DNA of 64,000 nucleotides, from contig NZ_WIBJ01000033.1 of the NCBI RefSeq assembly GCF_009495755.1, positions 147,067-211,066 on the forward strand. Reading direction: 5' to 3'. Source of the DNA: Flavobacterium sp. LMO8. GTDB taxonomy: Bacteria > Bacteroidota > Bacteroidia > Flavobacteriales > Flavobacteriaceae. Positions 9,176 to 17,728 of the stretch are shown in pieces (positions within the stretch are counted from its first letter, which is position 1; every line of letters begins with the position of its first letter). The notes beneath the pieces were generated by a model. It did no database searches. It was not told where the DNA came from and saw nothing but the letters and a program-made list of their open reading frames with translations. Made by a program: the position numbers and the translations under genes.

Positions 9176-9613
9176 TTATACTTTTCCTTTATACTTTGGA
9201 TCAAAATCAACCATCCATTCGATGCCGTATTTGTCTCTAAACATGCCAAAATAAGAGCCCCAAGGACTATCGCTCATTGGATATTCGACAGTTCCACCTG
9301 CTGAAAGTCCGTTGAACAATTTATCGGCTTCTTCGCGACTTGCAGTACTAATGGATATTTTAGAACGGTTTTCATTTTCATTAACTGGTCCCATGCTTTC
9401 TGGAACATCGTTACCCATTAAAATATTGTTGCTAATAGGTAAAGCAATGTGCATGATTTTGTTGACTTCGCTTTCTGGAACAGGAAATTCATCGCTTGCC
9501 AAGTCTTTGAAACGCATAATTTTGGCAAATTCGCCACCAAATACCGATTGGTAAAAAAGAAACGCTTCTTCAGCATTGCCATTGAAGTTAATGTGTGGAT
9601 TGATTAGTGCCAT
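9176..9613 (-). CDS. VOC-family (PhnB/glyoxalase-like) protein
   Basis: Vicinal-oxygen-chelate fold protein of the PhnB-like group. It starts INPHINFNGNAEEAFLFYQS, typical of these 140-150-residue proteins, and ends with DSPWGSYFGMFRDKYGIEWM, where family members place a metal-ligand region. Members are often annotated as 3-demethylubiquinone methyltransferase-like or bleomycin-resistance-like, but the substrate is not known. It is the first gene of a two-gene reverse unit with the 102-residue protein. Confidence 0.88.
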   Translation of the reverse strand: MALINPHINFNGNAEEAFLFYQSVFGGEFAKIMRFKDLASDEFPVPESEVNKIMHIALPISNNILMGNDVPESMGPVNENENRSKISISTASREEADKLFNGLSAGGTVEYPMSDSPWGSYFGMFRDKYGIEWMVDFDPKYKGKV

Positions 9614-9683
9614 AGTTTTGTGTTTTTATTAGATACAAAATTGCTCTATTTATACTTCGCTCGGTAAACTACCATTTAAAACT

Positions 9684-9714
9684 AAAAAAAACTTCAATCA
9701 TTTGAAGTTTTTTT
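9684..9714. terminator. Terminator downstream of the DUF4468 gene
   Basis: Perfect inverted repeat AAAAAAACTTCAA / TTGAAGTTTTTTT with a 5-base loop, 19 bases past the end of the reverse-strand DUF4468 gene. It also insulates the VOC gene. Confidence 0.85.
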
Positions 9715-9733
9715 AGTATATCTTGTAATTAAA

Positions 9734-10276
9734 CTACCAGTCGCTTTTTGCTGCGCTAGATTTAGCCATTTCCTTTTTAATGTCGCTTTTAATGGTTTCA
9801 ATTGTAGAATTGATTCCTGCATAATAGGCTCTAAGAGTTTCCATTAATTTTGGGTTATCCACCGCTTTTTCGGAAGCCAACTTGTCAAACATTTTCTCTA
9901 CAGTTGTTTCAGTACTCGATTTGACAAATATATTTTTTATTTCGTATTTGTATTTGCCGTCTTTTGACATAATAGTAATAGTATAAAATAATTTTACTTT
10001 TGTCTCGCTTCCGTTTGCCTTAATTGTCATAAAAGAATACTGGGTGTCAGTAACCGAAGACGCTTCCTTGTCCTGCTTAATCTTATCCTGTGTTTCTTTA
10101 TAGATATTTACAAAGAACATTTTGGAGTTGTTATACAAGTCATCTTTGGTTTTTCCATCCGCAGATACAACTTCCGTAAAAATAATCTGCCCGTTTTCAT
10201 TCAATGGGAAATCAAATTTTTCTTGGGCATTCATGGTGAACGTAGTTAATGCTAATAATAAAAGGATTTTTTTCAT
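9734..10276 (-). CDS. DUF4468 domain protein, exported
   Basis: Exported protein of unknown function. A signal peptide (MKKILLLLALTTFTMNAQ) is followed by a DUF4468 domain (about 20-120), recognisable by FPLNENGQIIFTEVV and by the TBP-like beta-rich pattern with KLFYTITIMSKDGKYKYEI. DUF4468 proteins are common in Bacteroidota and have no established role. The C-terminal part is helical and charged. It stands as a single gene between a terminator and the menD remnant. Confidence 0.85.
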   Translation of the reverse strand: MKKILLLLALTTFTMNAQEKFDFPLNENGQIIFTEVVSADGKTKDDLYNNSKMFFVNIYKETQDKIKQDKEASSVTDTQYSFMTIKANGSETKVKLFYTITIMSKDGKYKYEIKNIFVKSSTETTVEKMFDKLASEKAVDNPKLMETLRAYYAGINSTIETIKSDIKKEMAKSSAAKSDW

Positions 10277-10345
10277 ATTTATGGAGCTTGGTTTAATAAA
10301 AGCTTAGTTGAATACAATGATAATATATTTTTTTTAAAATAAAAA

Positions 10346-10643
10346 AAACTTTAAAATTATTTTACTGAATAACATCGGTTGAGATTTTTTCAGCATTCTA
10401 CCCTAACATCAAGAAAATGAAACGTTTAAAATATATTTTTTAAACTTTGCATCAATTAATTGCCTCTCAATTTAGCCAAAATGTACGGTTTTGTTTATTT
10501 TGAAGCGAATGATGAAACGACTTTACAACAACAATATGCTGAATTCCTAAACCAAAATGAAAAACCAAGTATCCTAGAAATTTTCACACCAGAAAAAGAG
10601 AATAATGGTATTTTGTTAGATTTTTTTTTGAGGGTTGAAGTAA
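10346..10643 (+). pseudogene. Decayed copy of the menD 3' third
   Basis: Reads in parallel with menD from about 8455 to the stop codon at 8746. The stretch 10470-10643 is very similar to 8575-8747 (by eye most bases match) and still encodes YFEANDE, LNQNEKPSILEI and EKENNGILLD. Upstream, the reading frame is broken by a TGA at 10380 where menD has a glycine codon, further stops, and a one-base shift. There is no start codon or promoter. It fills most of the 423-base gap between the DUF4468 gene and the photolyase gene. It is a non-functional relic of a duplication. Confidence 0.85.
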
Positions 10644-10660
10644 AATACCTTTTTAGTATT

Positions 10661-10690
10661 ATGGGCACGGAATGTAATTACGCGCTATCG
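10661..10690 (+). repeat. Second copy of the GGGCACGGAATG repeat
   Basis: GGGCACGGAATGTAATTACG followed by CGCTATCG matches 8808-8837 with only a few substitutions. It lies in the same position relative to the menD remnant as the first copy does to menD, showing that the duplication included sequence downstream of the gene. Confidence 0.7.
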
Positions 10691-10699
10691 AGATTTAAA

Positions 10700-12160
10700 T
10701 TAACCCATTTCTCTATCTTGAAACGTGTGTCTTTCTACTATTCGTTTGCTATCTTTTTTAACGGATTCGTCTTTTCGCATCGACCAAAAGAAATCACTTG
10801 AAAATTTACGTGCTTCTTCCAAATTTACAATAGGAGAAGGGTAATCGCGACCTATCTGAAAATCATACAACATTTGTTCTATTGGAGTTAATTTCCAAGG
10901 TTCGTGAATAAATTCTGCTGGAATATTCGCTAATTCAGGAATCCATTTTTTGATAAAAGTGCCATCAGCATCGTGTTCGTAAGAGTTTTTTACGGGATTA
11001 TAAACGCGTAATGTATTAATTCCAGTCACACCAGCTTGCATTTGAATTTGCGGATAATGTATACCAGGTTCAAAATCTAAGAATTGTTGTGCCAAATGCG
11101 GACTACAATTCTGCCAAGGTTGAAACAAATGATGGGTATAAAACGAAACCACCAAAGCACGCATTCTAAAATTCAAATAACCTGTTGTATTTAAACAGCG
11201 CATGCAAGCATCAACAAGTGGAACACCTGTTTTTCCGGTTATCCAAGCTTTATGATATTTTTCGTTAACTTTTTGATTCAAATTGCGATAACCTTTATTT
11301 ACGGCAATAAATTCCATAGTACTTTCCATTTCAAATTTCTGAATGAAATGAGCTTGCCAACGCAATCTTGACGCAAAATTTGAAATTTGACGTTTGAATT
11401 TTCCTTGTTGGTGAGTTTCCCAAGCTTTAGTATACACTTGTCGAATAGATAAATTTCCCCAAGCAATATAAGGCGATAATCGGCTACATCCTTTTCTACC
11501 TAATTCGGGTTTAGAAATATGATTGCTATAATTTTGCACACGTTCTTCAAAAAAAGATTTCATATAACGTAAAGCTGTTGGAACGCCACCTTTTTGAAAA
11601 TTGGTATTGTGAATTGTTTTAATCGAAGGAACATCAAAAGCATTTTCTAATTCTTCAATTTCGATATATTTTACAAAACTTCTTGGCGTTGGTTGAAATG
11701 GTAAACAATCTTTATCCATGTAATCATACCAATCTTCTTTCCACGTTTTTCGGTTTTTGATGCCACGAATTACAGCATTTGTGATGTATTCTTTCCAGAT
11801 GATTCCTTTTTCTTTAAGCAATTCAGCCACGGCTAAATCTCTTTCGTAAGTCAGTTTTATTCCTGTTTCTTGATGAGAATAAACTGTTGAAATTTCAATT
11901 TGTTCAGAAAGTTTTTTAAAAATGGTAGTCGCTTCGCCTTGAACAATTAAAATTTGTGTGTGATATTTTTGTAATTCTTTTTGAAGTGCTTCTAACGATT
12001 GTTTTATAAAATCGAAATGACGCTGACTATAATGATAATCTTTCATCAGCGAAGGTTCAAAAATATAAAGCAATAAAGTTTTGCCCGAAGTCGATAAGGC
12101 TTCATGTAAGGCTTCATGATCGTGCAAACGCAAATCTCTCTTGAACCAAACAACTTTCAT
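10700..12160 (-). CDS. Cryptochrome/photolyase-family flavoprotein (divergent paralogue)
   Basis: FAD-binding photolyase/cryptochrome superfamily protein of 486 residues. The N-terminal alpha/beta antenna domain begins [16 protein letters not shown]. The C-terminal helical FAD domain has [40 protein letters not shown] and [19 protein letters not shown]. Where standard photolyases have a Trp-rich NWQWAAG segment, this protein reads [12 protein letters not shown], so the substrate/electron-transfer surface differs. It could be a repair enzyme with another lesion preference or a light sensor; sequence alone does not decide. It follows phrB on the same strand after 51 bases. Confidence 0.88.
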   Translation of the reverse strand: MKVVWFKRDLRLHDHEALHEALSTSGKTLLLYIFEPSLMKDYHYSQRHFDFIKQSLEALQKELQKYHTQILIVQGEATTIFKKLSEQIEISTVYSHQETGIKLTYERDLAVAELLKEKGIIWKEYITNAVIRGIKNRKTWKEDWYDYMDKDCLPFQPTPRSFVKYIEIEELENAFDVPSIKTIHNTNFQKGGVPTALRYMKSFFEERVQNYSNHISKPELGRKGCSRLSPYIAWGNLSIRQVYTKAWETHQQGKFKRQISNFASRLRWQAHFIQKFEMESTMEFIAVNKGYRNLNQKVNEKYHKAWITGKTGVPLVDACMRCLNTTGYLNFRMRALVVSFYTHHLFQPWQNCSPHLAQQFLDFEPGIHYPQIQMQAGVTGINTLRVYNPVKNSYEHDADGTFIKKWIPELANIPAEFIHEPWKLTPIEQMLYDFQIGRDYPSPIVNLEEARKFSSDFFWSMRKDESVKKDSKRIVERHTFQDREMG

Positions 12161-12211
12161 TTTTAAACAGTTTTTTTACTGAACACTATATGCTGTACAC
12201 TGAATACTGAA

Positions 12212-13498
12212 CTAACCAACCGCTTCTTTATACACTTTTAAGCAACGTTCTCGTGCTTCTTTGTGGTCTACAATTGGTTTTGGATAATATTGGGTTTCCA
12301 ATTCAGGAATCCATTTTTTAATATATTTTAAGTCTTTATCAAACTTTTTGATTTGTTCTGTTGGGTTGAAAATTCGGAAATATGGAGCTGCATCTACACC
12401 AGAACCTGCTGCCCATTGCCAATTCCCCACATTACTTGCCATTTCGTAATCTAATAGTTTTTGAGCAAAATAAGTTTCGCCCCAACGCCAATCGATTAGC
12501 AAATGTTTGCATAGAAAACTTGCTACAATCATTCGAACTCGGTTGTGCATATGACCAGTTGTGTTTAATTCGCGCATTCCTGCATCAACAAATGGATAAC
12601 CTGTTTTTCCTTGACACCATTTTTGATACAATTCTTCATTGTTTTCCCAAGTAATGGCATCGTATTTTGGTCGGAAACTTGCATTTTTAGTATGTGGAAA
12701 ATGCAATAGAATTTGCATGAAGAATTCTCGCCAAATCAATTCATTCCAAAAGGTTTCGTTCTTTTCAGCAATAGCTTTTTCAACCATTTTTCGAATAGAA
12801 ACCGCACCAAATCTTAGGTAAATTCCCAAATAAGAAGTTTTATTCAAAGCTGGAAAATTTCGCGTAGCTTCATAATTTTGAATTAAATTTTCGGAAACAT
12901 CAAATGCTGAAACTTTTATATTCGATTTTTCAAAACCAATTTCTGTCAACGATAAAAAAGAGTAGGAGTGCTGCGCAATTTTATCCAATTTATCTTCCGA
13001 ATTGTAATGAACTAACTTAATTTTTCTAAAGTTCTCTTTCCATTTTTTGGAATAAGGTGTGTAAACCACATAAGGCGTTCCGTCGTCTTTTACGACTTCG
13101 CTTTTTTCAAAAATAACTTGGTCTTTTGAGGTTAAAAACGAAATTCCATTGGCAACAAATAACTGATTCATTTCCTTGTCACGCTTTCGAGCGTAAGGTT
13201 CGTAATCGTGATTGGTATAAACTGATGTGATTTTATTTTCGGAAATTAATTTGGTAAAAACATCAATCGGATTTCCGTGAAATATTGCTAATGACTTCCC
13301 AATTTTACTCAATTCTGACTGAATTTTTTCTAATTGTTCGTGAATAAAAGTAACGCGAGCATCATCTTTTGGAAGTTCCGACAAAATAATTTCGTCAAAA
13401 ATAAAAATTGGTAATACTTCTTCATTACTATTTAAAGCATGAAAAAGTCCTACGTTGTCTTCTATTCTTAAATCGCGTCTAAACCAAAAGATATTCAT
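12212..13498 (-). CDS. phrB: Deoxyribodipyrimidine photolyase (CPD photolyase, class I type)
   Basis: Light-driven repair of cyclobutane pyrimidine dimers. The N-terminal antenna domain starts NIFWFRRDLRIEDNVGL. The FAD domain has TSYLGIYLRFGAVSIRKM, FWNELIWREFFMQIL, GKTGYPFVDAGMRELNTTG and the canonical SNVGNWQWAAGSGVDAAP followed by RIFNPTEQ. All standard FAD and dimer-site segments are present. At 428 residues it is slightly short for the class but complete. The downstream gene is a divergent paralogue, and the upstream SDR and SRPBCC genes suggest a light-stress cluster. Confidence 0.94.
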   Translation of the reverse strand: MNIFWFRRDLRIEDNVGLFHALNSNEEVLPIFIFDEIILSELPKDDARVTFIHEQLEKIQSELSKIGKSLAIFHGNPIDVFTKLISENKITSVYTNHDYEPYARKRDKEMNQLFVANGISFLTSKDQVIFEKSEVVKDDGTPYVVYTPYSKKWKENFRKIKLVHYNSEDKLDKIAQHSYSFLSLTEIGFEKSNIKVSAFDVSENLIQNYEATRNFPALNKTSYLGIYLRFGAVSIRKMVEKAIAEKNETFWNELIWREFFMQILLHFPHTKNASFRPKYDAITWENNEELYQKWCQGKTGYPFVDAGMRELNTTGHMHNRVRMIVASFLCKHLLIDWRWGETYFAQKLLDYEMASNVGNWQWAAGSGVDAAPYFRIFNPTEQIKKFDKDLKYIKKWIPELETQYYPKPIVDHKEARERCLKVYKEAVG

Positions 13499-13510
13499 GT
13501 TTTTTTATTT

Positions 13511-13572
13511 GTTTCAAGTTTCAAGTTTCAAGTTTCAGGTTTAAGGTTTAAGGTTTCAAGTTTCAAGTTTTA
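13511..13572. repeat. TTTCAAG heptamer array
   Basis: Tandem copies of TTTCAAG with variants TTTCAGG and TTTAAGG fill the space between phrB and the SDR gene. Arrays of the same word lie at 17618-17670 and, in reverse complement, around 29482-29510. Confidence 0.85.
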
Positions 13573-13604
13573 TTTTTGAATTTGAACTTGTCCTTGAATT
13601 TGTT

Positions 13605-14303
13605 TTATCCGTTTACTAATAAAGTAGACATTCCGCCATCAACATGGAAAATTTGTCCTGAAATCCAACTGCTTTTATCACTCAATAAAAAGCTTGCCAT
13701 TTGTGCGCTGTCTTCTGGTTTTCCAAATCGTTTTAACGGATGACGTTCGGCTGACTTTTCTTGTTTGGTTTCGTTATTTAAGAATTTATCTGCTAATGGC
13801 GTATCGGTTAATGATGGTGCAATTACGTTTACTCTTATTTTTGGCGCATATTCTGCCGCTAAAGCTTTTGCAAATCCTTCTATTGCACCTTTTGCTGCGG
13901 CAACACTTGTATGAAATGGCATTCCCATAGAAGCAGCAACACTACTAAAAAGCACAATGCTCGAATATTCACCAGCTGTCAAATTAGGTAAAACAGCTTG
14001 AATTACTTTTACTAAACTAATGAAATTAATTTGTAAATCGGCTTCAAAAGCTTCAGGTTTTAATCCTCTAAACGGACGTAAATTAATACTTCCTGGACAA
14101 TAAACCAAACCATCTAAAATTGCAGGTAATTTTGAGGTATCTAAAGTATCTGTTGAAGCATCAAACGGAATATGATTAACATTTAAACCTGCTAAATTTT
14201 CATTAGTTCTGGAGGCAACAAAAATATTGTTTTCGTTTTGAAGTTCTTGTGCTATGGCTAATCCAATTCCATAAGAACCGCCTATTAATAATATATTTTT
14301 CAT
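13605..14303 (-). CDS. SDR-family oxidoreductase lacking the usual catalytic Tyr
   Basis: Short-chain dehydrogenase/reductase fold with a nucleotide-binding GGSYGIG at residues 8-14 and a C-terminal SWISGQIFHVDGGMS. I use ATG 14301-14303 (MKNILLIGG) rather than the upstream in-frame ATG at 14336, because the latter lies inside the preceding gene and adds 11 unrelated residues. In the expected YxxxK site the sequence is FHTSVAAAKGAIEG: Lys is present but the Tyr position is Val. The catalytic chemistry may therefore be altered. It is 4 bases after the SRPBCC gene, so the two form an operon. Confidence 0.88.
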   Translation of the reverse strand: MKNILLIGGSYGIGLAIAQELQNENNIFVASRTNENLAGLNVNHIPFDASTDTLDTSKLPAILDGLVYCPGSINLRPFRGLKPEAFEADLQINFISLVKVIQAVLPNLTAGEYSSIVLFSSVAASMGMPFHTSVAAAKGAIEGFAKALAAEYAPKIRVNVIAPSLTDTPLADKFLNNETKQEKSAERHPLKRFGKPEDSAQMASFLLSDKSSWISGQIFHVDGGMSTLLVNG

Positions 14304-14307
14304 GATT

Positions 14308-14775
14308 TTATCCTTTAAATTCCCCAAACATTTCAATTAATTTTTTTCTTCTGTATTCAAAAATTTCATTCAATTTCGGTTTTACCAAAAACGGATGAAC
14401 TAATTGACCAATAATTCCCATTGGAACTTTATAATCTACAATATCTTCCATTTCTACACCGCCAGGAATTTCTTTAATGAAGTGTTTGTGATGCCAAAGC
14501 GCATAAGGACCAAAACGTTGTTCATCTACAAAATACTGCTTATCTACCACATGAGTAATTTCGGTTACCCATTTGGCTGGAATTCCTAAAACAGGAGTAA
14601 CAATATACTGAATGATTTGTCCTGGAAACATTGGTCGGTCTGCACCTGAAAGAATTTTAAATCCCATATATTCAGGTGTAATTTTTTGAAGATTTTTCGG
14701 ATCAGAAAGTAAATCCCATGCTTCATCTATTGTAATGGGTAAATTTTGTTTGGTATGTAATCGATATATTTTCAT
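14308..14775 (-). CDS. SRPBCC-family (START-like) protein
   Basis: 155-residue START/Bet v1-like fold protein with the familiar opening HTKQNLPITIDEAWDLLSDP and ending VHPFLVKPKLNEIFEYRRKK. Such proteins form a hydrophobic pocket; the ligand is unknown. No signal peptide. It is the first gene of the reverse SRPBCC-SDR unit followed by phrB and its paralogue. In other bacteria, similar SRPBCC and SDR genes sit with photolyase and light-response genes, which supports a light-stress role by inference. Confidence 0.85.
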   Translation of the reverse strand: MKIYRLHTKQNLPITIDEAWDLLSDPKNLQKITPEYMGFKILSGADRPMFPGQIIQYIVTPVLGIPAKWVTEITHVVDKQYFVDEQRFGPYALWHHKHFIKEIPGGVEMEDIVDYKVPMGIIGQLVHPFLVKPKLNEIFEYRRKKLIEMFGEFKG

Positions 14776-14910
14776 GTCAATTTTTTTGTAAAGATATAAA
14801 TTTGTTTAATTTTTTTTATTAAAAATTAAACAAAAAATAATTCATTTAAGTTTATATTAACATTTGATTCTAATACAATTTGTAAATTTGAAAATCTAAA
14901 ACAAAAACCT

Positions 14911-15762
14911 ATGAGAAAAATTATTGTTATGTTGGCAATGGTATTAGCCAACTTAGTTGTTGAAGCGCAAGTAAAGACGCCTCAATCAAGTCCTTTAGCT
15001 AAAGTTGAACAAGTTGTTGGGTTATCTACTGTTCAGGTAGAATACTCAAGACCAAGTGCAAAAGGAAGAACTGTATATGGTGACTTAGTTCCTTTTGGAA
15101 AAATGTGGCGTACAGGTGCCAATGCAAATACGATCATTACTTTTAGTGAAGATGTAAAGATTGATGGTAAAGATTTAAAAAAAGGTAAATACGCTTTATA
15201 TACAACACCTAAGGCAGATAGCTGGGATGTTATTTTTTACTCAGACACAAATAATTGGGGATTACCAGAAAAGTGGGAAGAATCAAATGTAGCTTTGAAA
15301 ATTACAGTTAAACCTGAAACATTACATAAGTCTATAGAATCTTTGTCTATTTTCTTAAATAATTTGACAAATGACACTGGTGTTATTGAATTGGCTTGGG
15401 AAAGAACTATGGTATCAGTTCCTTTTTCTGTACCTACACAAGATATTGCAATGAAAAGTATTGAAAAAGCATTAGCTGGACCTACTGCTAATGATTATTT
15501 TGCTTCGGCACAATATTTTTATCAATCTAATGGCGACATGAATAAGGCTTTGTCTTGGGTAAATAATGCTATTTCAAACTCTCCAAAGGATAGAGATGTT
15601 CCTTTTTGGTATTTGAGATTAAAATCGTTAATTCAGGCAAAACAAGGTGATAAAAAAGGAGCTATTGCAACTGCAAAAGAATCATTAGCATTATCAGTTA
15701 AAGCTGGAAACGGTGATTATGAAAAAATGAATAAAGACAGCATTGCTGAATGGTCAAAATAA
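14911..15762 (+). CDS. DUF2911 domain protein, exported
   Basis: Exported protein of unknown function. The signal peptide MRKIIVMLAMVLANLVVEAQ is followed by a DUF2911 domain (about 25-170) with VEYSRPSAKGRTVYGDLVPF, MWRTGANANT and LKKGKYALYTTP, all typical. The last ~100 residues (LAGPTANDYFASAQYFYQ onward) are helical and look like one or two TPR-type repeats, a common addition in Bacteroidota. It stands alone and is closed by a strong terminator. No enzymatic motif is apparent. Confidence 0.9.
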   Translation: MRKIIVMLAMVLANLVVEAQVKTPQSSPLAKVEQVVGLSTVQVEYSRPSAKGRTVYGDLVPFGKMWRTGANANTIITFSEDVKIDGKDLKKGKYALYTTPKADSWDVIFYSDTNNWGLPEKWEESNVALKITVKPETLHKSIESLSIFLNNLTNDTGVIELAWERTMVSVPFSVPTQDIAMKSIEKALAGPTANDYFASAQYFYQSNGDMNKALSWVNNAISNSPKDRDVPFWYLRLKSLIQAKQGDKKGAIATAKESLALSVKAGNGDYEKMNKDSIAEWSK

Positions 15763-15785
15763 TAGTTAAGCATTAATTCAAATGG

Positions 15786-15816
15786 AAAGTCCCGAAATAT
15801 TCGGGACTTTTTTTAT
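15786..15816. terminator. Bidirectional terminator between the DUF2911 and symporter genes
   Basis: Perfect stem AAAGTCCCGA / TCGGGACTTT with a short loop and T-tract, between the convergent DUF2911 gene and the symporter gene. Confidence 0.92.
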
Positions 15817-15818
15817 TT

Positions 15819-17504
15819 TTATATATCTGATTTATTAAATATTTTCTGGAGTACTACTGATAATCCGATTGTAAGTAAAGCTCCAATAAAATTCAACCAC
15901 AAGTAACCAACAACATCTAGGTAAAAAATATAGAAAATTGCTGACTGACTAATACATGCAGCAATGAAAACAGCTTTCCCTTTAACATAGTTAATGTAAA
16001 ATCCAATTAAGAAAATTCCTAAAACGGTTCCGTAAAATATAGATCCAATTATATTTACTAATTGAATTAAGTTTTCGAACAACGAACTAACACAAGCGAA
16101 TCCGATGGCAACAATTCCCCAAAAAACGGTGAAATATTGTGTTGCATACACATAATGTTTGTCTGATTTAGCATTGACATTTCGCTTGTAAATATCAATA
16201 GCTGATGTAGCACCTAAGGAATTTAAACCCGAAGCACTCGAAGACATAGCTGCGCTAAAGATAACGGCTAAAAGCAAACCTAAAAGTCCTTTTGGAAGAT
16301 AGTTTAAAATGAAATACAGAAAAACATAATCTTTATCGTTGGTTTCGGTTTTCTCATCTACTTTAGAAATAACCACTTTGGCTTTTTCTCTCAAATCTTT
16401 TTCTTTTAAAGAAAGCGCCACCATTTGTTTTTTTAGAATCGGATTGTCGTATTCGTTATGTTTTAATTGTTCAATATAGATTTGATTGACAATTTTTTTA
16501 TCGGTGTTTAATTCCGTTAATTTTTTTTCTAAATTTTCATACGCTCCTTTTTGTTCAGATGTTTTTACTTTTTCAACATTAGTTGGGTTAAAATGCAAAG
16601 GCGCATCATTAAACTGAAAGAAAACAAACACCAAAACTCCAGTTAAAAGAATAAAAAATTGCATTGGAACTTTTAGTAATCCGTTCATGATTAATCCCAT
16701 TTGGCTTTCCTTTACAGATTTTCCAGAAAGATAGCGACCTACTTGCGATTGATCGGTTCCGAAATAGGAAAGCATTAGAAAAAATCCTCCTGTGATTCCG
16801 CTCCAAAAGGTGTAGCGTGTTTCGGGATTGTAGGAGAAATCTAAAATATCCATTTTTCCATTGGCACCAGCAATGTGCAATACATTTGAAAAATCAACTT
16901 CTTCTGGTAAATTCGCTAAAATGTAGAAGAAAATGATAAACATTCCACTCATAATCACAAACATTTGTTGCTTTTGAGTGACATTCACTGCTTTTGTTCC
17001 ACCTGTAACAGTGTATACAATTACCAAAATTCCAATGATGATATTCAGCATATTCAAATTCCAACCTAAAAGTGCCGACAGAATGATAGAAGGAGCATAA
17101 ATCGTAATTCCGGTTCCTAAACCTCTTTGGATTAGGAATAAAATTGCTGCTAATGTTCGAGTTTGAACATTAAAACGCTGTTCTAAATATTCGTAAGCCG
17201 TATATACTTTTAATCTGTGATAAATTGGAATAAAAGTGTAAGCAATTACAATCACCGCTAGCGGAAGTCCGAAATAGAACTGCACAAAACCCATTCCGTC
17301 ATGATAGGCTTGCCCTGGAGTGGATAAAAAAGTAATGGCACTTGCTTGCGTAGCCATAACCGAAATCCCAACGGTAAACCAAGGCGTTTGGTTGTTGTCT
17401 AATAAATAATCTTTTACGTTGGCGCTACCTTTTGTTTTTAAAGCACCATAAATCACGATAAAAAATAGGGTAGTGGATAATACAATCCAATCTAAAACTT
17501 CCAT
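15819..17504 (-). CDS. Sodium:solute symporter (SSS family)
   Basis: Inner-membrane secondary transporter that couples solute uptake to sodium. It has about 13 membrane segments over 561 residues and the family features ISVMATQASAITFLSTPGQA near the N-terminus, YTVTGGTKAVNVTQKQQ, and FSAAMSSSASGLNSLGATSA in the second half. A charged soluble insert of roughly 100 residues (about 290-390, rich in Lys/Glu, probably coiled coil) separates two membrane segments. The solute cannot be named. One base upstream ends a 33-residue membrane peptide gene that may be a partner. Confidence 0.92.
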   Translation of the reverse strand: MEVLDWIVLSTTLFFIVIYGALKTKGSANVKDYLLDNNQTPWFTVGISVMATQASAITFLSTPGQAYHDGMGFVQFYFGLPLAVIVIAYTFIPIYHRLKVYTAYEYLEQRFNVQTRTLAAILFLIQRGLGTGITIYAPSIILSALLGWNLNMLNIIIGILVIVYTVTGGTKAVNVTQKQQMFVIMSGMFIIFFYILANLPEEVDFSNVLHIAGANGKMDILDFSYNPETRYTFWSGITGGFFLMLSYFGTDQSQVGRYLSGKSVKESQMGLIMNGLLKVPMQFFILLTGVLVFVFFQFNDAPLHFNPTNVEKVKTSEQKGAYENLEKKLTELNTDKKIVNQIYIEQLKHNEYDNPILKKQMVALSLKEKDLREKAKVVISKVDEKTETNDKDYVFLYFILNYLPKGLLGLLLAVIFSAAMSSSASGLNSLGATSAIDIYKRNVNAKSDKHYVYATQYFTVFWGIVAIGFACVSSLFENLIQLVNIIGSIFYGTVLGIFLIGFYINYVKGKAVFIAACISQSAIFYIFYLDVVGYLWLNFIGALLTIGLSVVLQKIFNKSDI

Positions 17505-17505
17505 A

Positions 17506-17607
17506 TTAGTTGTATATTTCCATTAGTAAATAGAAAATTAAAATGTAGATAGCATTCATTATAAGAACGATACTATAACTTTTTTTCCATTTGTGTTTTT
17601 CTTCCAT
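17506..17607 (-). CDS. 33-residue single-pass membrane peptide upstream of the symporter
   Basis: Short open frame with ATG at 17605-17607 and TAA at 17506-17508, one base before the symporter ATG. The product starts MEEKHKWKKSYSIVLIMNAI and continues with YILIFYLLMEIYN. It has a charged N-terminus followed by about 20 hydrophobic residues, so it should insert as a single helix with the positive end in the cytoplasm. The spacing implies translational coupling. It may assist or stabilise the transporter, as DUF4212 small subunits do for other SSS carriers, though it is much shorter and not recognisably related. Confidence 0.6.
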   Translation of the reverse strand: MEEKHKWKKSYSIVLIMNAIYILIFYLLMEIYN

Positions 17608-17617
17608 GTTGTTTTTT

Positions 17618-17670
17618 GTTTCAGGTTTCAAGTTTAAGATTTCAGGTTTCAAGTTTCAGGTTTCAAGTTC
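17618..17670. repeat. TTTCAAG heptamer array (second site)
   Basis: Repeats of TTTCAAG/TTTCAGG immediately upstream of the 33-residue ORF, same family as 13511-13572. The following 17690-17725 is low-complexity CATC/TTCATCA sequence running into the stop of the PIG-L gene. Confidence 0.8.
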
Positions 17671-17728
17671 AAAATCAAATAATATTTCAATTATCAATCA
17701 CTCTTCATCAAACACCCATCACCCTTCA

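Noticed and set aside
10460-10801. Open frame of about 113 residues containing menD-like peptide
   Set aside because: It starts at TTG within the decayed menD copy, then runs antisense over the photolyase gene. It has no start signal and upstream stops break the menD frame, so it is a pseudogene fragment, not a gene.
14304-14336. Longer N-terminus for the SDR protein
   Set aside because: The extra 11 residues overlap the SRPBCC gene and do not belong to the Rossmann fold; the internal ATG matches the family start.
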